A stretch of DNA of 64,000 nt, from positions 2,233,001-2,297,000 of the forward strand of contig OZ025206.1 of assembly GCA_964019055.1 (NCBI GenBank), written 5' to 3'. The stretch is from Anthopleura xanthogrammica. Lineage: Eukaryota > Cnidaria > Anthozoa > Actiniaria > Actiniidae. The notes beneath the pieces are model-generated. The model was not told the DNA's origin. It worked only from the letters and a program-made list of their open reading frames with translations, and made no database searches. Positions 23,601 to 32,794 of the stretch are shown here, piece by piece (position 1 is the stretch's first letter; every line of letters begins with the position of its first letter). The position numbers were made by a program, and so were the translations under genes.

Positions 23601-24042
23601 TTCAGCAGTTGACGGCTTCTAATAAAAATTGCTGCATTCTGAACAAATGCACCTCGCAATGCATCTTCTTTACAAAACTCAGTAAAGACAAGTAATAAAA
23701 ACACTAAAAATTTACCCTAATATTTATTTTTATTTCCTTTCTTTTCATTACAGCTTATCATTCATTCTCAAGTATTTTAAATCCACTCCAGATCTTCAGC
23801 CACTCAGAGGGATCTTCCCTTCCTACTTGGTTTTGTTGACCTATGCATTATCAGGGATCATTACTGCATTAACTGAAAGGACACTGTGCTGTAATCAAGG
23901 CTGGTTTTATCGCATAGTTCACATTGGTATAGGGGCAGTGTGTCTTCTCGTGGTGGGCGTTGCAGTGCTAATCAAGGAAAAGGCACTACTTGAATTTGCT
24001 TATGAACAATTCATTGGAGCCAAGAAAAAGAAAACAGACTAG
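20657..24042 (+). CDS. RFT1: RFT1 homolog (N-glycan lipid-linked oligosaccharide assembly)
   Basis: Three exons, 20657-21761, 22937-23168 and 23754-24042 (stop included), join in frame to 541 aa, the same length as human RFT1. Matching motifs include [52 protein letters not shown] and the hydrophobic C-terminal segments around [15 protein letters not shown]. It is a polytopic ER membrane protein. In the family it is required for Man5GlcNAc2-PP-dolichol to be used in the ER lumen; whether it is itself the flippase is disputed. The start codon has the context AAAATGGCGG. An open frame runs past the first exon into the intron but diverges from RFT1 at the GTGAAT donor, so splicing there is well supported. 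Confidence 0.96.
22077..22351. repeat. Foldback element in RFT1 intron 1
   Basis: ATTTCAAAAAGCATTGAATACTGAATAGTGCATTTCAAGACC at the left is complemented by GGTCTTGGAATGCACTATTCAG...GTATTCAACGTTTTTTGAAAT at the right (arms about 42-55 bp, with a small insertion). No coding capacity. Confidence 0.85.
22353..22733. mobile_element. Nested foldback elements in RFT1 intron 1
   Basis: Outer ends GATTTCCGATGGTTT...GGTATGTCCTCT (22353-22388) and AGAGGGCATACCATGCAAAACCATCGGCAATC (about 22701-22733) are inverted repeats. Between them sit two other elements: a 'TTTCAGACCATGTGT' family copy at 22391-22589 and a tight foldback at 22591-22695 (arms ACCACGATATGACGTCAAAA...). The order suggests serial insertion. 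Confidence 0.75.
23334..23537. repeat. Foldback element, family of 12052-12263, in RFT1 intron 2
   Basis: It shares TCCCCTTCACAGTTC, CATCTTGAAAAGTAGCCATGCC, TTTCATCAAAGGGAGA and the inverted CTTCGATGCAAAGGCATGGCTACC with the element at 12052-12263. Further right, 23565-23625 resembles 19068-19130 (GGCAGCTCAGATATGGAAAG). Confidence 0.7.
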
Positions 24043-24075
24043 ATTCAAGTCTATAATGCACATATATGATTGGAC

Positions 24076-24081
24076 AATAAA
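24076..24081 (+). other. Poly(A) signal of RFT1
   Basis: AATAAA lies 34 bp after the RFT1 stop codon, the first canonical signal downstream. It implies a very short 3'UTR. Confidence 0.6.
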
Positions 24082-24195
24082 TGATATGGACAATAGACAT
24101 GGCTTCCATATTTGTTGATAAAACAGAAGAAATCAAGACTAACATGGCGGCTATGACGTCATCACAGAAACTTTTGAAATATCTTGATAACTTTT

Positions 24196-24598
24196 ACAGT
24201 GCGGACACACTAACCGGGACAACTAGACAGAGATTGAACTGATAACCGTATTAGCCAATCAGAGCATCACGTTCTCACGGCCATTTCGCATTAATTAGGT
24301 AAACACGAACAGCAAAACACAAAACAGCATCGAAAATAAGTGTAATTTCTGACAGTTGTCAAAGGTCTACTTATCCTAAGTTGATATAGGACATATTTTC
24401 TGTCCTCCTGCCTTCGAAGAACCCCGAATTTCAAACTATAATATAGTAAATTCTAGACAAAAAACTTCGTAAAAATACCAGTTTCGAATTTTTAAAGCTG
24501 ATTGGCCCAGACATTTTTTGTTGGAATGTCACTGTTTTTAGGTGTTATCTGATTGGTCAGTTTTCTTCAAGTGATCCCGGTTAGTGTGTCCGCACTGT
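24196..24598. mobile_element. MITE with perfect 24-bp terminal inverted repeats
   Basis: The left end, 24196-24219, is ACAGTGCGGACACACTAACC followed by GGGA, and 24575-24598 is its exact reverse complement. Length is 403 bp with no coding capacity. A diverged relative lies at 8345-8557. A target-site duplication is not obvious by eye. Confidence 0.9.
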
Positions 24599-25530
24599 GA
24601 ATTATATATCAATGTAAAATCCTTGTAATTAATATACTGTAGGCTAAAATATCTGATGAAGGTCGCAGTACCACGACCGACACGTCAAAATAAATCAAAT
24701 AATCAGAGACAACCCTTTACGTTATAAAGTATTCGAAGTACATCTATCAAGCCAAAATCAAAAAGCAAATCACCGCAAAATATCTCCGATAAGAACAGAA
24801 TTGGAATGGCGCTAGCCAGGGATGACGTCACGATGATGCATTATGGGATTGAAATGCGGAAAAGCCAAGCCCAAAACACATGCTAATATGCTGCAAAAAT
24901 CTTTTGTTGTCTTGTTGTTTCTAATTCTCGATTCCCCTTATTACCCTTGATACACTTGTACCAGAATCCTTTTCGTAGTTCCTTTTGTTAGCCAACTGAA
25001 GTTAACAATATTATCTTGCGACTTCAAAAGGAGTTAAAACATCATTTGAATAAGAAAAATAATCCGAAGAGGATTCTAGTGGTAGTGGTATCAACACGTA
25101 ATAAGGGGAATGGTGAATTTGTGGAAAAACTATGGTTTTTTCAACTGATATTGTTCTACTTTTCCTTGTAACCAAAGCCTTTTTTACAAAGTTTGTCCGC
25201 ATTTCGATCCCATAAACCTTTGCGATATTAATTTTTAGTAACCGTGGAAAATGCTATTGTTCGCTAAGATAGTCCTAAGACCTGAGCATTGATCTATATT
25301 TCCTTTCTAATTCTTTACTGCAATTCTCAATATTCTGCGAACCCAAACATTTCAACGGCTTGTTGTGAAATTGGTTTTTCGCTGCCGTCAATCAAAACTA
25401 ATTAGTCGGTACCTTTTATATTTTTGACTGGCGGCAGTGAAAAACCAAATTACAACGAGAAACTCGCAACTACCGAGTTCGCAGAATATTGAGAATCGCA
25501 GTAATCCATTATTGGATGAAACTTTTCTTC
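24599..25530. other. Intergenic region between RFT1 and the fucosyltransferase-like pair
   Basis: No coding exon is supported. Around 25310-25500 there is an inverted repeat: CAATTCTCAATATTCTGCGA at 25321 faces TCGCAGAATATTGAGAATCGCAG at 25480, with GTCAATCAAAACTAATTAGT near the centre. The rest is AT-rich DNA. Confidence 0.55.
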
Positions 25531-27407
25531 CTACAAAAACGTTAATTTTCTCAACTTTTGTGCTCGTGTGTAGTGGAGACAGTCATGATCACCAAAAACA
25601 AAAGATTCATCACCGCGCATGCCCAGACCTACCGCTGTATAGCTAAAACTGCTGTCGCAGACAATAAGAAAATCGCATTCGGAGAGAATAAAATGCTCAA
25701 CCAGCATGGCTATAATACCTTCGGTATATTGATGAGTATTGTTAGCGATCGACAGAGTCTTATTGAATTTTTTGTATGCCGCGAAATATCCAGGTGTTGG
25801 ATCGTTAAGTTGGTAGTGACGACTTTTCCTGGAAAGTTTTTCCTTGCGTATTTCTTCACACGGTTGTTGTCTGTTGCCAGGAACCATAGCGCATTATTTG
25901 TGCTTTCATTCAACTTGAAAACTGTTCGTTCTACGTGTCTTGCGCACTTGAAGAATCCATTAAGTCTAGTGTGGTTTTCAAGGTTATTGAATCTATCGTC
26001 GTAAGAATTAATCAAGTTATCAAACTGCAAATCCCCTGTTCTTATATGCATACCAATAACCGGTCCACCAGCCCGACGGACTTCGCCTCTCCACACTTGA
26101 AGGAGATTCTCCACTGCGCGCGACTTTTCAAACAAGAAATCAAATGCGCAACCGATGAGGGCATATTTAGGAAGCCCGGAAGATATCAATGGCGTGATGT
26201 TCAATTCCCTGGCTCGGCGCATGAGATATGGGTTGGTTTGAACTGCGCCTTCGACAAAATACCAAATAGTCGTCACTTCTTCAATCGGCGAATCAAAATA
26301 ACTGCTCAAATTCGTTCTCGTAAACCAGTTTTTGAAGTGTTTACTGTCTTGTATTATCCAGCCTTTGGCTTCACGAATCTTCACATTTGATCCCCAGTAA
26401 TGACGGCGCGTTTCTACATTATTTCGTGGAGGTGAATGATTCCAATAAATTTTTTTGGGCTTCAAATGGTTCTCTATGGGCTCCGGTGTCTGCCAGTCGA
26501 TTAAGAATGCTCTATCGGTCAATATAGCAAGGTAGAATAACGATACTACTGCACGTAATCTATTACCATATCCACAACAGCCTTGTCTATTTCCTGGACA
26601 TGTGTATACCAGATATTTTTCATTTTTCCTGGTTGCTACCATCTCACTATGTAGACGAGCATACTTATCTTGCCATCCACTGCCGCATAATCTTATATGG
26701 GTTCGCGAGGATTGTTTTTCTTGTCCTTTTGCAAGGGTATTTTCATGTGTTGGATGTAACACGTTCTGGCTTGTTCTGTCTCTTTCTTCGTGGTTGATTT
26801 TCCTTTTTTCTGATATAATAATCATAATAATGGTCATAGCATTAATCATGGTCATATATCATAATCATATTCGTAAAACCCTTTCAAAAGTTTTTTGGAT
26901 GCAAGGATAACAGGAAAAATACAAACTGAAAGAAATGCCTCATTTTTGGGGTGCATGTTTCGTCATAGCCGCCATGTTGTTTGACTATACAAAGCTTTCT
27001 TCGATCATTATAGCTTCTCTTGTTAGATGAACCACCATAGCTCCTGTTTCATTGTTATATCTCAAGGGGTTTTGAGTCATGTGGTTCAAGTTGTATCCTG
27101 TTAGTCCTCGCTTCCAAGAGAACTTTGAAATTCGCGCAATGGCAACTGTTCTTGTCTTTTGCAATAAAAAGAGAATTTATTCCCCAAAGGAGGAAATGTC
27201 TATTGTTTTGCACTCTAACATGGCTGACATGAAAAACCTTGATAAAAGAAATCGTTAAAAGAGGTATAGCTCACCTGCTAAGTTAAAGCCTTCCCAGTTG
27301 TAATTGATGGTTAATATCACTAGACCAGCAAGGATGATAAGGAAAACCAATGTGGAAAGACTGAGAAGACGGGCTGGCCTCTTCAGGTTTCTTACGGCAT
27401 TCACCAT
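25531..27407 (-). pseudogene. Fucosyltransferase-like gene, copy 1, frame broken near the 3' end
   Basis: Exon 1 (27275-27407) encodes a short cytoplasmic N-terminus and a signal-anchor (STLVFLIILAGLVILTI). Exon 2 (acceptor near 26809) carries CPGNRQGCCGYGNRLRAVVS, FLIDWQTPEP and MHIRTGDLQFD, nearly identical to the intact copy at 29092-30869. After LTIQHLDI the reading frame is lost: relative to copy 2 two segments are missing and the net change is not a multiple of three, so translation ends at 25710. The C-terminal block (ECDFLIVCDSSFS) survives only in another frame, up to a stop at 25531. It is either a pseudogene or a 410-aa truncated protein lacking the last conserved motif. Confidence 0.8.
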
Positions 27408-27613
27408 GCTCTCAGAGATTCAGTCAGTCAGTCCTTGTGGATACTTGAGCTAATATGCAAAAAGCCTTTTGAACGCTGCCAGTTTTATTCCGTCGGAAAT
27501 TTTTTTTAAGTAATTAATATCATAATTTTTCTTTTCTTAAAATTGGAATAATATCAAGTGTTGGCTACTTTTTTAATACTAGTGAAATGAAATGCGTTCG
27601 GTGTGAATAATAG

Positions 27614-27853
27614 AATAAAGAATTAAGACAAAAATATCATATGCCCTTGGCAGGACTCGAACCCACGGTTTCGGTATACTAGTCCGATGTGTTAACCACT
27701 ACACTACAAGGACCAACCACGCTTGTTACGCAGCCAGGCAATGTTGTATATGTGGCAACTGTGGGGGTCCAGGGCGATATAAATCTCATGGGTAAGCTGA
27801 ACATCGTAAATTTACGCCAAGGGCATATGATATTTTTCTCTTAATTCTTTATT
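27614..27853. mobile_element. Inverted-repeat element carrying a tRNA-like sequence
   Basis: Ends 27614-27651 and 27816-27853 are 38-bp inverted repeats with one mismatch (AATAAAGAATTAAGA... to ...CATATGCCCTTGGC). Total length is 240 bp. The left arm includes the 3' acceptor half of the tRNA-like sequence at 27643-27713. Confidence 0.85.
27643..27713 (-). tRNA. tRNA-like sequence, anticodon loop CUAGUAU (Thr-AGT by position)
   Basis: Read on the minus strand, 71 nt fold as a canonical cloverleaf: acceptor GTCCTTG/CAAGGGC (7 bp with one G-T), D stem GTGT/ACAC with loop AGTGGTTA, a 17-nt anticodon arm TCGGA-CTAGTAT-ACCGA with one A-A mismatch, a 4-nt variable loop, and a T arm GTGGG-TTCGAGT-CCTGC. 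The A-box-like TAGTGTAGTGG and B-box GGTTCGAGTCC are present. It could be a functional tRNA, a pseudo-tRNA or a tRNA-derived SINE head. The stem mismatch and its position in a transposon-like element favour the latter two. Confidence 0.5.
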
Positions 27854-28919
27854 TTACTTTTTTAATACTAAGATTAAAAATCCTAGCTTATCAGTCTAAT
27901 TTTTATTCATTTTAATAGCATGCTATTAACGAGCTCGAGACTACACCATTAACCGTTTCTAATACACCCCAAGAAAATAGAGCTAATTTCAGCTTAATTT
28001 CGAATAATAGCAACAAACGACCATCGGTTTCCATGGTAACAAAAGTGCGACGCTTAAAATTGTCGATTAGTTTTTTTTTAGTTTTTAGAAAAAAACACAT
28101 TGTGACTTAACAAGATTTTTTATTCACTTACAACCGTACTAATCGCACTAGCTATTTTGAATCATTAATATATTCATTTTGTCAACATTCACTTTTGAAG
28201 CTACATATAACTGTTGAGTATTTGAATATATTGAGATTTCAAAATGGATATGATTAATAGGTATTAGAAAAAACCTACTAATGGTCTATCACCAATCGAG
28301 CCCTGTGATTGGCTGAGCTACTAGGGGTCTATTAGTGATAGACCTCTAGTAGCGAAAAGCGCCGGTTTTGAAAACCAAAAAAAATATATTTAAAGCAAAA
28401 TACAAAACTTTATGCATCCTTTTATTGGACCGATTAGTAGGTTTTTACTAAAACAATTAGACCTCTCGCCCTCATGGCCTTCGGCCTCATGGGCTATTGA
28501 CTCGTAGACCATTCGGACTCGAGGACTAATTGTTAAATAGAACTTCGTGTCGTGCAATTTTGTAATCACTCTTGTGATTTCAGCCTAAATAGGCGACTTG
28601 CACTAAGAAATCACGTGATCTCTTGAATGGCAAACGCACGCAATGTAAACAAACATCAAGATGGCTGCCACCGTCTCAGAAAGCGATAAAAAGAGGTTAG
28701 TATCACAACTTATACGTAATTTTTTACCTTTTTCAAACTGAAATTAGGACCTATGGAGTTTTTAAATATATTTTTCTTTTCGAATGGTCCAGAACAGCAA
28801 TTTTTCCCATAATTAGTTCGCAAAATCCAAAGCCGCTTCTTGATTGTTTTCGTAACTTTTGTTTATGGCCTCTCACCTTGAACTTGTTTTACAAGGGTTT
28901 CCCTTGGCTATTTTTAGGA

Positions 28920-29031
28920 ACCAGTTTTAGGACGAGGTGCGGAATGTGGCGGACGACAGGGAAAGGTGGAAGAGCTCGATCTGTGAAGGCCCTATGTGCC
29001 ACGAGGCGTGAGGATAGGTAATAGGTAGCAT
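28920..29031 (+). mobile_element. Possible relic of a LINE reverse-transcriptase ORF end
   Basis: Frame DEVRNVADDRERWKSS ends at a TGA, and the next frame reads VKALCATRREDR. Both resemble the 'DR..W' tail common at the end of RTE/L1-like ORF2 proteins. Only about 110 bp is recognisable, so the call is tentative. Confidence 0.25.
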
Positions 29032-29091
29032 ATAGTTCCTCTGTGAGGCATCAATGTAGCCTCCGCTTTCTATTTTTATTTTTTAAATTTA

Positions 29092-30869
29092 TTAGATGGA
29101 TCTTTTCTTCCTAAAAAATCTTATTTTTCGCAAATTTTGTGCTAGTGTGTAGTGGAGACAGTCACGATCACCAAAAACAAACGATTCACCACCGCGCATG
29201 CCCAGACCTACCGCTGTAGAGCTAAAACTGCTGTCGCAGACAATAAGAAAATCGCATTCTGAGAGAATAAAATGTTCAACCAGCATGGCTATAATACCTT
29301 CAGTATATTGATGAGTATTATTAGCGATCGTACTATTACCGTTGAAGGGATTTGTACGATTGGCACAGAACAGAGTCTTATTAAATGGCAAAACATTGTA
29401 ACAGAATGCCGAGCCATTGACTCCTATTGTAAAGTTACACTCGATTGTATCATTTAAGATCGTTGTATTATGTAAAATATCCAGGTGTTGAATTGTTAAG
29501 TTGGTAGTAACAACTTTTCCTGGAAAGTTTTTCCTGGCATATTTCTTCACATGGTTGTTGTCTGTTGCCAGGAACCATAGCGCGTTATTTGTGCTTTCAT
29601 TCAACTTGAAAACTGTTCGTTCTACGTGTTTTGCGCACTTGAAGAATCCATTAAGTCTAGTGTGGTTCTTAAGGTTATTAAATCTATCGTCTTCACGAGA
29701 GAAATAGTCAAACTGCAAATCCCCTGTTCTTATATGCATACCAATAACCGGTCCACCAGCCCGACGGACTTCGCCTCTCCACACTTGAAGGAGATTCTCC
29801 ACCGCGCGCGACTTTTCAAACAAGAAATCAAATGCGCAACCGATGAGGGCATATTTAGGAAGCCCGGAAGATATCAATGGCGTGATGTTCAATTCCCTGG
29901 CTCGGCGCATGAGATATGGGTTGTTTTGAACTCCGCCTTCGACAAAATACCAAATAGTCGTCACTTCTTCAATCGGCGAATCAAAATAACTGCTTAAATT
30001 CGTTCTCGTAAACCAGTTTTTGAAGTGTTTACTGTCTTGTATTATCCAGCCTTCGGCTTCACGAAGCTCCGCACTTGCTGTTCCCCAGTAATGACGGCGC
30101 GTTTCTAGACCCGTGCAGATATCAAGCGGATTTGAATGATTCCAATGAATCTCTTTGGGCTTCAAATGGTTCTCTATGGGCTCCGGTGTCTGCCAGTCGA
30201 TTAAGAATGCTCTATCGGTCAATATAGCAAGGTAGAATAACGATACTACTGCACGTAATCTATTACCATATCCACAACAGCCTTGTCTATTTCCTGGACA
30301 TGTGTATACCAGATATTTTTCATTTTTCCTGGATGCTACCATCTCACTATGTAGACGAGCATACTTATCTTGCCATCCACTGCCGCATAATCTTAATCTG
30401 TTTCTTTTGTCCCATATATGGGTTCGCGAGGATTGTTTTTCTTGTCCTTTTGCAAGGTTATTTTCATGTGTTGGATCTCTTGTTCTGCCATTTTTTCGTT
30501 CATGGTTGTCAATCCTCTTTCTCTCCTGACCTGATATCATGTCGTTGTTGCCATGGTAATCTTCAATAACGGTGCGCACATTCACCTTAACAACTTCAGA
30601 TTTAAAAAAAGCGAAAAAACATAAGACAAAATCGTTTAGAATTATTTTCTTTTTCGATTTTCGAAAGGTAGATTCGACACGTGTGCTTGAAAGTGCAAAA
30701 TGCAAAGGTATAGCTCACCTGCTAAGTTAAGACCTCTCCAAACGGTAGATATGTTGTAAATGATGATCACTAGGACAACAACGATAAGGAAAACCAATCT
30801 GTAAAAATGGCCTGGTTTCTTCAGGTACCTTACGACATCCATCAGTTCTTGTGAATATTTAATTGGCAC
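29092..30869 (-). CDS. Type II membrane glycosyltransferase, fucosyltransferase-like (copy 2, intact)
   Basis: Two exons: 30719-30869 (start at 30869, or at 30842 as the paralog suggests) and 29092-30593, giving 541-550 aa. Exon 1 holds a signal-anchor (LVFLIVVVLVIIIYNI). The lumenal part has CPGNRQGCCGYGNRLRAV and FLIDWQ near its start, MHIRTGDLQFD in the middle and CDFLIVCDSSFSSTAVGLG near its end. An HxRTGD motif plus a late SSFS motif resembles alpha-1,2/alpha-1,6-type GT-B fucosyltransferases (GT11/GT37/GT23 clan), where the Arg contacts GDP-fucose. Several N-x-S/T sites are present. Acceptor and linkage cannot be read from sequence. An AATAAA overlaps the stop codon on the minus strand and another follows at 29075-29080. 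Confidence 0.75.
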
Positions 30870-31998
30870 TAAATAACGAACTGAACAAAAATATCGTTTA
30901 TTATCTCAGCAAAAATTTTCTTCTCGGGGGGGGGGGGGGGGAGGGGGTGCTTTGGTGAGGCTGGCTGTCAGCTGGACTATGTGGGGTTTTTAGTACCATA
31001 GGACTTTGCTGGTTTTAACCGGACCACTTTTTACTGTCAGAACCACTTTTCCTCTTGTAAAAAAAATATTTAATATATAGATTTAGGCACTGCCTAAAAG
31101 CGGAGCTCCCATAAATAGTATATATGGTGCTAAAAACGTGACAATTGTGTGACGCGGTATTATGCCGGTTACAGCGTTACAACTTCTTTTGATTTTACCA
31201 GAACCCAGAAGAAAAAACTAAAAGAAAAACCATTATTTTAAGCCTTCAAAGATAGATCGTAGAACATATGAATACATGTATAGAACAAAGGACTTTATTC
31301 AGCAAATCTTAAGTTATGAGTTTTTTAGGTGGAAAGTGAACTACACTGAAAATTGTCGAAAAATATTATAAGCTTAAGCTTTAATACATTCACTCCAACT
31401 TCACATGTAACAAGAGACATATTCATTAATGCAAGATAATAATTTTCTTTTTTAGTGAAGTTGGTCTTTGAAAAGTTTTTTCAGATTTATTCTTAACTTT
31501 ATTATCGTGCGAAATATCTTACAAAAACATAAGCTTATCCATATCAGATTTATTCTTAACTTTATCAACGTGCGAAATATCTTACAAAAACATAAGGTTA
31601 TCCATAAAAGAAACAAGCTCATCATTTTTGCGATTGTGTACATAGCAAAGTCATTGCATACATTTCAGGACATTATGTTAATGAGATTTTGGTAACCGGA
31701 AATAGAAAATATTAGCGCTTTCCTAATCGTAAAATATAAACTTATTCAGATTTATTACTTACTTGTTGATATGGAAAGTGTATGAAGGAGATTGCTGCTC
31801 GTTATTATCGTGCGAAATATCTTACAAAAACATGAGGTTATCCATAAAAAAAACAAGCTCATCATTTTTGCGATTGTGTATATCAAAGTCAGTGCATACA
31901 TTTAATTTTCAGGACATTGTGTTAATGAGGTTTTGGTAACCGGAAATAGAATGTATTAGCGCTTTCCTAATCGTAAAATATAAACTTATTCAGATTTG
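30870..31998. repeat. Repeat-rich spacer; dispersed element shared with 61369-61960 and tandem duplications
   Basis: 31074-31690 matches 61369-61940 over several hundred bp, beginning ATATATAGATTTAGGCACTG. Within it, a 63-bp unit is duplicated at 31482/31545 (CAGATTTATTCTTAACTTTA). A 240-bp unit beginning near 31563 is repeated from about 31803 (CGTGCGAAATATCTTAC at 31569 and 31809). A poly-G run lies at 30926-30947. No supported gene. Confidence 0.75.
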
Positions 31999-32145
31999 TT
32001 ACTTACTTGTTGATATGGAAAGTGTATGAAGGAGATTGCTGCTCGCTAAAATTACACTTTTCACAAAACTCTCCCTTGTTGCATATATAATTGGACAAGA
32101 TATCAAAACGAGTAAAACCGTGAGCACTACAACTTTGAAAGCCAT
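31999..32145 (-). CDS. Candidate small secreted peptide or orphan signal-peptide exon
   Basis: ATG at 32145 opens 48 codons. Residues 1-22 are a textbook signal peptide (MAFKVVVLTVLLVLISCP, then a short polar-flanked end at YA|TR). The remaining ~26 residues are hydrophilic to mixed without cysteines. The frame ends at TAA 31999-32001, but a strong donor (CAACAA|GTAAGT) overlaps that end, so it may instead be exon 1 of a spliced gene whose next exon I cannot find. The 3' part and donor are repeated at 31760-31803 by the 240-bp duplication. I do not recognise a family. Confidence 0.3.
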   Translation of the reverse strand: MAFKVVVLTVLLVLISCPIIYATRESFVKSVILASSNLLHTLSISTSK

Positions 32146-32170
32146 TTGCCACCAGAAAAATGTACGTAAT

Positions 32171-32794
32171 GCATGAGTCAATGTAAACCCCGACCCCCAC
32201 CCCGGGACAAGGTGGGGATTTGTAAAAAGCATACTATCAAATGAGGAAAATTTCCCTGACCCTGGGGCTTTTTTTTTAGCTTCAAAACCCCCACCACCTG
32301 GGGACAAAAAATCAATATAAAGTAATGAGAGCAGACAGAACTTTACAGCATGCAAACTTTTAATAGATGAAAAAATGCATGCACAAATGGAAGAAACTGT
32401 TTTTCCAGGGTCCATCAAGCATGAGACTTTGTTATTCCTCATTCTGAAAGAAAAGCAAACATGAGCTCTTAAACAGTATTTATTGAACAGTTTCAAGCTT
32501 GGATGGTCAACAGTTCAATGAAAAGACAAAGGATTTTCATTTACAATCACAAAGAACTCACCTTTTCAGCTGACGCCATGTTTTTCCAACACTGAGATGA
32601 ACTACCGCTGGCTTAACATCTGCAAGCTCATAACGAATCCCCACCTACCCAGGGGACGGACAAGATACCAAAGCTATCCAGCCCCAACCCCCTGGGGGAT
32701 GAATATGGCCTCAAATCCTCTACATTTCCCCTACTTATCAGTCCCCACCTTGTCCCGGGGTGGGGGGGGGGTCGGGGTTTACATTGACTCATGC
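32171..32794. mobile_element. Foldback/TIR element, about 624 bp
   Basis: Left GCATGAGTCAATGTAAACCC...CCGGGACAAGGTGGGGA and right TCCCCACCTTGTCCCGG...GTTTACATTGACTCATGC form inverted ends of about 52 bp. The interior has further C-rich copies of CCCCACCTACCCAGGGGACGG. No intact coding frame is visible. Confidence 0.8.

Larger units (their letters stand above)
27408..29091. other. Spacer between the two fucosyltransferase-like copies
   Basis: The spacer holds a tRNA-like sequence in an inverted-repeat element (27614-27853), a repeat with ends AACCTACTAATGGTC / GACCGATTAGTAGGTT (28268-28450), a small palindromic repeat (28453-28536, arms AACAATTAG / CTAATTGTT with a central GGCCTTCGGCC) and a short sequence resembling a LINE ORF tail (28920-29031). 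No complete gene was found. Confidence 0.6.

Noticed and set aside
25558..26390. Plus-strand open frames across the first fucosyltransferase-like copy
   Set aside because: Antisense shadows; the same frames appear over the second copy and have no domain or splice support.
28661..28696. Possible first coding exon ATGGCTGCCACCGTCTCAGA... followed by a GTTAGT donor
   Set aside because: Good start context, but no downstream exon on the plus strand could be found before the oppositely oriented glycosyltransferase; too short to support.
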